Positions 1 through 4,715 of a stretch of 5,694 bases of DNA are shown piece by piece (positions within the stretch are counted from its first letter, which is position 1; every line of letters starts with the position of its first letter). Source of the DNA: Minisyncoccota bacterium (lineage in GTDB: Bacteria; Patescibacteriota; Minisyncoccia; Minisyncoccales; CG1-02-41-26). Both the position numbers and the translations under genes were made by a program. The notes below the pieces were generated by a model. The model had not been told where the DNA came from, made no database searches, and saw nothing but the letters and a program-made list of their open reading frames with translations. The stretch covers positions 1-5,694 of the forward strand of contig JAQURU010000042.1 in the NCBI GenBank assembly GCA_028715435.1, in the 5' to 3' direction.

Positions 1-510
1 TAATTTTAATTTACGGGACTATCACCCTCTATGGTTGCCCTTTCCAGGGGCATTCAAATAATTAACAAATTTGTAATCTTTCCGAAACAAGTTCTGCTAA
101 CGCCCTACAACCCCAGCCACCGCACCTCGCTACGCTCGTTGCGGTGGAATTTTAAATTTTTAATTTTTAATTTTAAAATTGATTTAAAATTTAGAACTTA
201 AAATTTAGAATTCCGTACCGAACGCAGTGAGGTACGGTGATTGGTTTGAGCTCTTCCCTTTTCGCTCGCCACTACTAAGGGAATAAAATAAATTTTTCTT
301 TTCCTCTGGGTACTGAAATGTTTTACTTCCCCAGGTTCGCCTCCCAACTTACGTTGGGATTACCGCGGTTTACGCGGTAGTGTTGCCACATTCGGAAATC
401 CCCGGATCATAGCTTGCTAAGCAGCTCCCCGAGGCTTATCGCAGCCACGCCACGTCCTTCGTCGCCTCCTGCTCCCAAGGCATCCACCATTTGCCCTTAA
501 AAATTTTTTC
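1..510 (-). rRNA. rrl: 23S ribosomal RNA, 5' part (domain I), cut by window edge
   Basis: Read on the minus strand, this matches the conserved start of bacterial 23S rRNA. The GGTGGATGCC block lies at about 479-488, GCGATAAGCCTCGGGGAG near 427-444, ATTTCCGAATG near 393-403, GAGGCGAACC near 334-343, the GTACCCAGAGGAAAAGAAA region near 293-311, and AGTAGTGGCGAGCGAA near 261-276. GGGGTTGTAGG follows near 104-114, then CTGGAAAGGGCA and AGAGGGTGATAGTCCCGTA near positions 12-50. The mature 5' end is placed at about 510 by counting back from GGTGGATG as in E. coli, with an error of a few bases. The gene continues beyond position 1. No 16S 3' end or spacer tRNA is visible upstream, and separate promoters sit at 711-767, so this 23S appears to be transcribed without a 16S partner. 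A large insertion at about 117-240 interrupts the molecule. Confidence 0.96.
117..240 (-). repeat. Nested inverted-repeat insertion inside the 23S rRNA
   Basis: In ordinary 23S rRNA (for example Bacillus) the CAAACCAA strand and the GGGGTTGTAGG strand are joined by a hairpin of about 15 nt. Here they are separated by roughly 124 nt. The insert has two halves. A GC-rich palindrome (CCACCGCA at 117-124 with TGCGGTGG at 140-147) is matched by a second one (CCGTACC at 213-219 with GGTACGG at 231-237). The two are inverted copies of one 25-nt unit, with about 19 of 25 positions identical. Between them an AT-rich inverted repeat (arms 146-180 and 181-214) pairs over about 32 bp with a few mismatches and wobbles. 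The RNA can fold as one very long hairpin or as a branched structure with two local hairpins. No open reading frame fits inside. It resembles the rRNA intervening sequences removed by RNase III, which is inference only. Confidence 0.85.
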
Positions 511-523
511 TTAAATCCTACAG

Positions 524-547
524 CTAGTAATTATTGCTAACTACTAA
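524..547 (-). other. Pre-23S leader hairpin with GCAA tetraloop
   Basis: On the minus strand TTAGTAGTTA and TAATTACTAG pair over ten positions (two wobbles) around a GCAA loop. It lies about 14 nt upstream of the predicted mature 23S 5' end. It could be part of the precursor structure that guides processing, but the opposite flank of the gene is outside the window. Confidence 0.5.
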
Positions 548-636
548 CAAATTTTACGAACGAGTTTATTCCTGCCAAACCTCTTTTGCGTTTGACGGAA
601 CAAGATTCAATTGGAACGAGCTTGTATTTTAGAAAC

Positions 637-659
637 AAAAAACGCTTCTTGCGGAAGCG
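637..659 (-). terminator. Terminator-like hairpin in the 23S leader (possible attenuator)
   Basis: On the minus strand CGCTTC (659-654) and GAAGCG (648-643) form a 6-bp stem with a CGCAA loop, followed at once by six T. That is the layout of an intrinsic terminator, yet it stands between the rRNA promoters and the 23S gene. A second GGAAGCG at 700-694 can pair with CGCTTCC at 659-653, which would remove the 5' arm of the terminator. The two folds exclude each other, as in an attenuator. It could instead be a processing site that does not stop transcription. Confidence 0.5.
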
Positions 660-710
660 ATTCTTTCTTGCAAAAAAAATCGTGGTTATTAACCGCTTCC
701 TTTTTGTTTT

Positions 711-740
711 TCTATATTTTCTGAAATACTCATATGTCAA
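711..740 (-). promoter_or_regulatory. 23S promoter P2 (sigma70-type)
   Basis: On the minus strand a perfect TTGACA -35 box (740-735) is followed after 18 nt by TATAGA (716-711). Transcription would start near 704. The -35 box overlaps by one base the -10 box of the stronger upstream promoter, giving a tandem arrangement as seen at many rRNA genes. Confidence 0.55.
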
Positions 741-767
741 TAATACCAAATTAAAAACCTGTGTCAA
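740..767 (-). promoter_or_regulatory. 23S promoter P1 (sigma70-type)
   Basis: On the minus strand a perfect TTGACA (767-762) and TATTAT (745-740) are separated by 16 nt. Transcription would start near 733, about 220 nt before the mature 23S. The spacer ends in TTTTTAATTTGG, and nearly the same spacer occurs in the promoter at 4671-4698. Confidence 0.7.
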
Positions 768-781
768 GGGCTATGCTAAAT

Positions 782-811
782 AAAAAAAGACTGCGATTGA
801 AAAACCACAGT
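782..811 (-). terminator. Intrinsic terminator ending the 160-residue gene's transcript
   Basis: On the minus strand ACTGTG (811-806) and CGCAGT (795-790) form a 6-bp stem with one wobble and a 10-nt loop. It is followed by C and seven T (788-782). It lies directly upstream of the 23S promoters and would insulate them from the gene at 950-1432. Confidence 0.65.
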
Positions 812-821
812 TTATATTTTT

Positions 822-874
822 GCAGATTATATTAATCCGCGTCCTATGCCAATCAACTGCTAAAACAAGGCATA
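822..874 (-). other. Two consecutive hairpins in a 3' untranslated region
   Basis: The stretch 511-949 holds no credible protein gene. Its distal part, on the minus strand, has a TATGCC/GGCATA stem (874-869 with 850-845). A GCGGATTA/TAATCTGC stem with a 3-nt loop follows (840-833 with 829-822), and then the terminator at 782-811. The rest (about 880-949) is T-rich on the minus strand with no clear promoter. The simplest reading is a structured 3' UTR of the upstream gene; a small RNA processed from it is possible. Confidence 0.4.
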
Positions 875-949
875 AGTTTAAGTGTTTCGAGGGTAAATCT
901 TCTTCTTTTAAAAATTAAAAAACGAGCAAAAAACAGATCAGCAAAAAAA

Positions 950-1432
950 CTATCTCAAGCAATCGGGTATATCTTTTGGATTGTTCCACAGAATTACTTC
1001 AATCGTGTCAGGATTTTCAATAACAGATACTTTGTAATTCCACCTCCCAATCTTCACGAAAACACCCTCAAAGAAAGCGCTAGGTTGGATTCTTAAAAAG
1101 CAATATCCAAAACCCTTGTCTTCATTTCGGATGTCAAACGGTTTTGTTTCGCTTTTTCTGGCTAATTTACTGCCTTTTGGAAAGCGAATATTTATTTCAT
1201 GATATTCAGGACTAAAGCTATTGAGCTTTTTCAATATCCAGGAAATATCCCCGTTTGTTCCATTTTCTGCTTCGAGAAAAACTTTTGTTCTCTTTTTTGG
1301 ATCAATGAACACTGGCCTGTCCACGTTCACTTTTTCATCTTCACCGAACACAGCCATTACAGCTATGCTTATTTGAGTGAAAATATTGTTAACTATAAAA
1401 TCGTACCATTTCTTTCCGTTCTGGTTTCCCAT
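950..1432 (-). CDS. Hypothetical protein, 160 residues
   Basis: I do not recognise this protein. The start is well supported: AAGGAGG at 1445-1439 stands 6 nt before the ATG, and a consensus promoter lies upstream at 1525-1552. After a short polar, lysine-containing start, residues 13-30 form a fairly hydrophobic stretch (VNNIFTQISIAVMAVFG), which may be a weak membrane anchor or a buried helix. The rest (about 45-160) is mixed, with alternating hydrophobic stretches such as HEINIRFP, FFEGVFVKI, YKVSVI and TIEVILW that suggest a beta-rich globular domain. There are two cysteines (residues 110 and 158) and no catalytic signature I can identify. It seems to be a single-gene transcription unit, with its own promoter and a terminator-like hairpin at 782-811. 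The overlapping plus-strand frame is a shadow. Confidence 0.8.
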   Translation of the reverse strand: MGNQNGKKWYDFIVNNIFTQISIAVMAVFGEDEKVNVDRPVFIDPKKRTKVFLEAENGTNGDISWILKKLNSFSPEYHEINIRFPKGSKLARKSETKPFDIRNEDKGFGYCFLRIQPSAFFEGVFVKIGRWNYKVSVIENPDTIEVILWNNPKDIPDCLR

Positions 1433-1445
1433 GAGAAACCTCCTT

Positions 1446-1500
1446 GAGCTAAGCTCACTAAAATGAACTTCGGATTAATGGCCGAAGCCATTAACGGCTT
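1446..1500 (-). promoter_or_regulatory. Leader with alternative hairpins before the 160-residue gene
   Basis: On the minus strand TTAATGGC and GCCATTAA (1494-1487 with 1482-1475) form a perfect 8-bp stem capped by a TTCG loop. The same bases can instead make two other stems, AAGCC/GGCTT and CTTCGG/CCGAAG, which exclude the first. A further GAGCT/AGCTC hairpin (1456-1446) touches the ribosome binding site at 1445-1439. No T tract follows, so this is not a terminator. A role in translation or mRNA stability is an inference. Confidence 0.45.
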
Positions 1501-1524
1501 TGAAATTATTCCAAAACCATAATT

Positions 1525-1552
1525 ATTTTAACACAGCATCTATTTTTGTCAA
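1525..1552 (-). promoter_or_regulatory. Sigma70-type promoter for the 160-residue gene
   Basis: On the minus strand TTGACA (1552-1547) and TAAAAT (1530-1525) are separated by 16 nt. The -35 box overlaps the stop codon of the upstream peptidase gene. Transcription would start near 1518 and give a leader of about 85 nt. Confidence 0.7.
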
Positions 1553-2031
1553 TAGCAAAAATTATAAACCTCACGCCAATGGTCTCTCGAGAACTTTCTG
1601 GCTCTAATTTCAGCAGGATTTAGTTTATAAGCTATATATAAAAAGGGTAAAATAGCAAAAAGGATTGGCCAAGAAGAGATGTTTAAAATCTTCAAAAACC
1701 CAATTAAAATTACCACACAAAAAAGAGCTGTGGACAAAATTTCAACCCAATATCTTTTAGCAAAATTAGCATTCATTTTCTTATCAAAACAATGCCCCAG
1801 TTCATGGGCTAACACCTTAGCAAAAAATTCTTTTGGCCGAAAAAGAAGAATCAACTTTTTAAAAGTTATGGGCTTTAAAAAAATTTTAATTTGATTTTTT
1901 GATGGCTGGTAAAATCCATTTATAAAAGCAAGCTGGTCGCAAAACTCTATTTCGGGCAAATGACTAAATCCCCTTTCAGCCAAAAACCTTTCAAACACCT
2001 GTTCATCAAACTGAAAATTATTCTTTAACAT
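1549..2031 (-). CDS. Small membrane-embedded HELGH zinc metallopeptidase (gluzincin, M48-like)
   Basis: A 160-residue protein with the zinc-binding motif HELGH at residues 76-80, preceded by VLA, as in gluzincin peptidases. Two hydrophobic helices follow (about 97-115 and 119-136). The segment NPAEIRAR then places Glu141 as a likely third zinc ligand. HExxH, two membrane helices, then a glutamate in an E-x-x-A context is the order seen in HtpX/Ste24-type M48 peptidases, but this protein is much shorter. It also has Arg145 where M48 enzymes have the Asp of the ExxAD motif. It may belong to a reduced minigluzincin family. The active site would face the cytosol by analogy with HtpX. It lies 50 bp after metK with no terminator between, so it is probably cotranscribed and placed under the metK SAM riboswitch. 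The ATG has only a weak purine stretch upstream. The substrate is unknown. Confidence 0.82.
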   Translation of the reverse strand: MLKNNFQFDEQVFERFLAERGFSHLPEIEFCDQLAFINGFYQPSKNQIKIFLKPITFKKLILLFRPKEFFAKVLAHELGHCFDKKMNANFAKRYWVEILSTALFCVVILIGFLKILNISSWPILFAILPFLYIAYKLNPAEIRARKFSRDHWREVYNFCY

Positions 2032-2081
2032 AAATCTTTTTCTATTATTTTAACATAAACAGTAGAAAGCGAGGGTGCCGA

Positions 2082-3137
2082 TTATAGCTTGTTTATAATC
2101 TTCTCCCAAGGCAAATTTTGTTTGCCAAAATGACCGTAAGCAGCTGTCTGGAAATAAATCGGCCTTAATAAATTCAAGCGCTCAATAATCGCTTTTGGCC
2201 TAAAGTCAAACTTTTCTTTTACAAAAGAGGCAAGCGATTGCCCTTTTTCATTTATCGCTTCAACCATTAAAGGCTCTGCTTTTCCAATAGCATAAGCCAC
2301 AGAAACCAAGCATTCTTTTGCTAATCCATGAGCTACGATATTTTTGGCCACAAAACGGGTCATATAGGCTCCTGACCTGTCAACCTTGCTTGGATCTTTG
2401 CCAGAAAAACATCCTCCTCCATGAGGGATTACACCCCCATAAGTGTCTACCATTATTTTTCTGCCTGTTAATCCTGTATCGGCCACAAAACCCCCTTTCA
2501 CAAATTTGCCCGTGGGGTTTACTAAAATATTTAAATCTTTTAAATCTTTAAAAATCGGATTAAAGAGTTCCCGCACCAAAAAAGATTTTATCTCTTCAAT
2601 AGAAGCATCCTCTTTATGCTGACAGCTTATTAAAACTGTTTTTATCTTGCCCTGCTCTATGGTAACTTGAGTTTTTCCATCAGGCATTAAAAAAGGCGCT
2701 TTCCCGCTTTTTCGCAAATATTCTAATCCCCTGGCTAATCGGTGGACCAAAACAACTGCTGTAGGAAGTAATTCTTTGTTTTCTTCAATGGCATAGCCAT
2801 ACATTATGCCCTGATCCCCTGCCCCACCTGTATCAACACCCAAGGCAATATCAGGAGATTGCTGGACAATATTTACCCTTACTTCAAGCTCATCGTTATA
2901 GCCAATTGTTCTGTAAACAGATTTTGCCAATTCAGCAAAATTAACTTTTGCTGTGCTGGTTATTTCACCGCAAATAGTTAAAACTCCATGTCCGCCCAAG
3001 CACTCAACTGCCACTCTGCTGGTTGGGTCTTGGGATAGGCACTCGTCTAAAATTTTATCTGAAATTTGGTCGCAAATTTTATCTGGATGTCCGCAAGTTA
3101 CGCTTTCTGCTGTATAAGTTGATTTTAGTAAAAACAT
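2082..3137 (-). CDS. metK: S-adenosylmethionine synthetase
   Basis: It makes S-adenosylmethionine from methionine and ATP in the cytosol, releasing phosphate and diphosphate. The family signatures are clear: GHPDK at residues 16-20 (ATP and Mg binding), GAGDQGIMYGYA at 105-116, NPTGKF at 207-212, DTGLTGRKIMVDTYGG at 220-235, and the glycine-rich GGGCFSGKDPSKVDRS at 240-255 with catalytic lysines. At 351 residues it is shorter than the usual 380-390, with no sign of frameshift, so it is a compact but apparently complete enzyme. The ATG is fixed by the conserved start (TAESVTCGHPDK) but has no Shine-Dalgarno sequence; the 35 nt before it are almost all A and T. A SAM-I riboswitch at 3212-3341 and a terminator at 3174-3200 precede it, so excess SAM should shut it off by early termination. 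A small metallopeptidase follows. Confidence 0.98.
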   Translation of the reverse strand: MFLLKSTYTAESVTCGHPDKICDQISDKILDECLSQDPTSRVAVECLGGHGVLTICGEITSTAKVNFAELAKSVYRTIGYNDELEVRVNIVQQSPDIALGVDTGGAGDQGIMYGYAIEENKELLPTAVVLVHRLARGLEYLRKSGKAPFLMPDGKTQVTIEQGKIKTVLISCQHKEDASIEEIKSFLVRELFNPIFKDLKDLNILVNPTGKFVKGGFVADTGLTGRKIMVDTYGGVIPHGGGCFSGKDPSKVDRSGAYMTRFVAKNIVAHGLAKECLVSVAYAIGKAEPLMVEAINEKGQSLASFVKEKFDFRPKAIIERLNLLRPIYFQTAAYGHFGKQNLPWEKIINKL

Positions 3138-3173
3138 AAAATAAAAAATTAATTAAATTAATTGTATGACAAT

Positions 3174-3200
3174 AAAAAACTTTCCCCTAACAGAGAAAGT
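3174..3200 (-). terminator. Riboswitch-controlled intrinsic terminator before metK
   Basis: On the minus strand ACTTTCTC and GGGGAAAGT form an 8-bp stem (one wobble) followed by a run of six T. The 5' arm (CTTTCTCT) can instead pair with AGAGGAAG at 3223-3216, in the P4/P1 3' strand of the aptamer. That is an 8-bp antiterminator with one wobble. SAM binding would hold AGAGGAAG in the aptamer and free the terminator: the standard S-box OFF switch. Confidence 0.88.
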
Positions 3201-3211
3201 AAAATCGACCT

Positions 3212-3341
3212 TTATCTTCCTCTGAAAGCTCAAACTTTTAAAGTTAAGCCAGAGATGGACTTAGCACCTTCTTTTAGGTCTTGCCCAAAAGGGTTGCTGG
3301 CAGATTCAACGGGCCATTTCCCTCATCTGCTCTCTTGATAA
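3212..3341 (-). promoter_or_regulatory. SAM-I (S-box) riboswitch aptamer upstream of metK
   Basis: Minus-strand landmarks of the SAM-I family occur in order: TTATCAAGAGAG (P1 5' strand and kink-turn side), GCAGAT with ATCTGC as P2 around GAGGGAAATGGCCCG, then CAGCAACC, a P3 stem including CTTTT/AAAAG, GGTGCTAAGTCC, a P4 stem closed by CTCTG/CAGAG, and GAAGATAA closing P1 (TTATC with GATAA). It senses S-adenosylmethionine in the nascent mRNA and controls metK, the gene that makes its ligand. A promoter lies just upstream and the terminator just downstream. Confidence 0.96.
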
Positions 3342-3368
3342 TTTGATTTATTTGTCGCTACAATTTTA

Positions 3369-3398
3369 ATTTTACCCTAAAAAATTTATTCTTGTCAA
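3369..3398 (-). promoter_or_regulatory. Promoter of the metK transcription unit
   Basis: On the minus strand TTGACA (3398-3393) and TAAAAT (3374-3369) are spaced by 18 nt. Transcription would start near 3362, about 20 nt before the riboswitch. It lies between the terminator of the upstream gene and the aptamer, so metK has its own promoter. Confidence 0.72.
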
Positions 3399-3407
3399 AT
3401 TTTTTTT

Positions 3408-3441
3408 AAAAAAATAGATGGCTCTTTTTTTTGAGCCATCT
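3408..3441 (-). terminator. Strong intrinsic terminator after the 332-residue gene
   Basis: On the minus strand AGATGGCTC (3441-3433) and GAGCCATCT (3424-3416) form a perfect 9-bp stem with an 8-nt A loop, followed by A and seven T. It begins 14 nt after the stop codon. It separates the two SAM-riboswitch units. Confidence 0.93.
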
Positions 3442-3455
3442 ATACATAAACCACT

Positions 3456-4454
3456 TTAACTAACAAGGCGATGCTTTAAAGTTTTAACACCAAGCACGCC
3501 TTGCATTTCCTGCTCGGTTAAATCATCAATTGTCTCCTCAACAGACAAGCCAGAAAAATTCTGCTTTGGAATAAGGGGTATATTGCCAAAAGCTTCTCCC
3601 ATATCTAGATCCCATACTGCCTCATAAAGGCTACTTACAGGGCCAGCGGTCCAAACATACACCCAGCGAGAGTTGGACTCATTAATAATTTCTTCCAGCA
3701 ATGTTCTGTCTTTAATGCCAGAAAGGTCATCCTTAAAAAGAGTGCCTGCTGCATCCACAAAAAGCCCTTTTACATTCTTGCCCTTTAAAGAAGCTGGTAG
3801 TTCCTCTTTTTCCAAAGACATTCTCAAACGTAAGTATTCTTTTGCTTCTTCTATATTATAAGGCATATCCGGAAAAGCACTCTTTGCTCTTTCTAATGCT
3901 ATATCGCTGTTTGGCTTAAGGTCATGTATAAGCCGAGAAATCCCATATCTATAATTACCACGCTGAAATAAAACCTCTCCAGCAGTTACCCAATTACCAT
4001 TCACAATAGGTTTTTTCTTTACACTAAATACTAATGCTCTTTCAATTGCCTTAACAACCTTTTCTGGAGAAAGGGGCGTGATGTTAAGAAATTGCACCAT
4101 GGGGTTCTTTTCCAACAAATGCAGCAAAGAATTTTTGCCAAGCTTTGAAACCAAAACCGCATCCCTTAAGCAAGCAAGCGGGCTAAAAATAAAAACGATA
4201 GAATTGGGGTCGAGAGTAATTTCTTCTAATATTTTAGAACCCTCACACTTAGAGCGCTGGCCTCGACCATAATCATTAAGCTTCAAATGTAAGTTTAAAA
4301 ATATCACTTCAGAAAATTGCTCTGCCTCTGGTTTTAACCGCGCTACCCCTTCCCAAAGGCTGTGGATAATATCACTGCCGATATCGCTTACAACGGTAAT
4401 TTTGGTTTGATTATAAAAGCTCTCGCTCACACCATCAACAAATAGTCCGTTCAT
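3456..4454 (-). CDS. SAM-riboswitch-controlled protein of unknown function with C-terminal HAD-like domain
   Basis: A 332-residue protein whose specific role I do not recognise. The C-terminal part (about 227-332) has the HAD-superfamily motifs in order: GLFVDAAGTLF with nucleophile Asp234, VYVWTAG with Thr269, PKQ with Lys297, and VEETIDDL with Asp310/Asp311. The usual second Asp (nucleophile +2) is Ala236, so a standard phosphatase mechanism is uncertain. Residues 16-142 alternate beta strands and helices (KITVVSD, EVIFLNL, SIVFIFSP, VQFLNITP followed by the helix PEKVVKAIERAL). This recalls a receiver-like or other flavodoxin-type fold; that is a weak inference. A helical linker (about 185-220) joins the halves. 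The start is sure: AGGAGGT stands 7 nt before the ATG. A SAM-I riboswitch and terminator precede it, so expression should rise when SAM is low. It is a single-gene unit ended by the terminator at 3408-3441, next to metK. Confidence 0.9.
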   Translation of the reverse strand: MNGLFVDGVSESFYNQTKITVVSDIGSDIIHSLWEGVARLKPEAEQFSEVIFLNLHLKLNDYGRGQRSKCEGSKILEEITLDPNSIVFIFSPLACLRDAVLVSKLGKNSLLHLLEKNPMVQFLNITPLSPEKVVKAIERALVFSVKKKPIVNGNWVTAGEVLFQRGNYRYGISRLIHDLKPNSDIALERAKSAFPDMPYNIEEAKEYLRLRMSLEKEELPASLKGKNVKGLFVDAAGTLFKDDLSGIKDRTLLEEIINESNSRWVYVWTAGPVSSLYEAVWDLDMGEAFGNIPLIPKQNFSGLSVEETIDDLTEQEMQGVLGVKTLKHRLVS

Positions 4455-4486
4455 TTCACGTACCTCCTATTAAATTGAAAGGAACT

Positions 4487-4511
4487 AAAAAACACTTCCT
4501 GAAAAGAAGTG
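4487..4511 (-). terminator. Riboswitch-controlled terminator before the HAD-domain gene
   Basis: On the minus strand CACTTCT and GGAAGTG pair over 7 bp (one wobble) around a TTTCA loop and are followed by six T. The aptamer-proximal GGAAAGA (about 4543-4537) can pair with TCTTTTC of the 5' arm and loop, giving a competing antiterminator of 7 bp. A small TTTAG/CTAAA hairpin lies between aptamer and terminator (about 4513-4531). Confidence 0.85.
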
Positions 4512-4533
4512 GCTTTAGTTCATGACCTAAACA

Positions 4534-4642
4534 TCATCTTTCCAGGAAATTCCTGGCCGGAGTTAGCACCCGCCAACTTTCGCTAAAACGAAACGGGGTT
4601 GCTGCAGGGTCTTAGGGCCGTTCCCTCGCCTGCTCTTGATAA
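4534..4642 (-). promoter_or_regulatory. Second SAM-I (S-box) riboswitch aptamer
   Basis: The minus strand shows the full SAM-I order: TTATCAAGAG, P2 formed by GCAGG/CCTGC around GAGGGAACGGCCC, then CAGCAACCCC, a P3 whose distal stem is TTTCG/CGAAA, GGGTGCTAACTCC, a P4 hairpin CCAGGA/TCCTGG, and GATGA closing P1 with TTATC. Its peripheral stems differ clearly from those of the metK copy, so this is not a recent duplication. It sits between its own promoter and a terminator, upstream of the 332-residue gene. Confidence 0.95.
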
Positions 4643-4670
4643 CAAAACTATTCAATTAGAAACTGATTCA

Positions 4671-4698
4671 AATATACCAAATTAAAAAACCATGTCAA
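4671..4698 (-). promoter_or_regulatory. Promoter of the second SAM-riboswitch unit
   Basis: On the minus strand TTGACA (4698-4693) and TATATT (4676-4671) are spaced by 16 nt. Transcription would start near 4664. The spacer ends in TTTTTTAATTTGG and is almost the same as in the 23S P1 promoter at 740-767. Confidence 0.7.
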
Positions 4699-4715
4699 TA
4701 GCTTGTATGCGTCCA

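Noticed and set aside
117..240. Group I or group II intron in the 23S gene
   Set aside because: The insert is too short, lacks intron core motifs and an endonuclease frame, and sits in a peripheral helix rather than a known conserved intron site.
637..659. Terminator of the 160-residue gene
   Set aside because: A closer terminator-like hairpin exists at 782-811 and strong promoters lie between the two, so this hairpin more likely acts on the 23S leader.
537..767. 76-codon minus-strand frame rich in Lys and Arg
   Set aside because: It begins inside the 23S promoters and runs through the leader hairpins towards the 23S 5' end. The composition is what an AT-rich leader gives by chance, and it has no ribosome binding site.
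586..783. 65-codon plus-strand frame in the 23S leader
   Set aside because: It lies antisense to the rRNA leader and its promoters, with no start signal and low-complexity composition.
511..950. tRNA or 16S/23S spacer upstream of the 23S gene
   Set aside because: I found no acceptor stem, T-loop (GGTTCRANYCC) or CCA-like end, and no 16S 3' end on the minus strand.
1199..1447. Plus-strand frame opposite the 160-residue gene
   Set aside because: It is a shadow of a gene that has a strong ribosome binding site and promoter. The smaller plus-strand frames opposite the peptidase, metK, the HAD-domain gene and the 57-residue gene were rejected for the same reason.
4513..4531. Palindrome as an operator for a repressor
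   Set aside because: It lies between the riboswitch aptamer and its terminator, well downstream of the promoter, and is better explained as an RNA hairpin of the expression platform.
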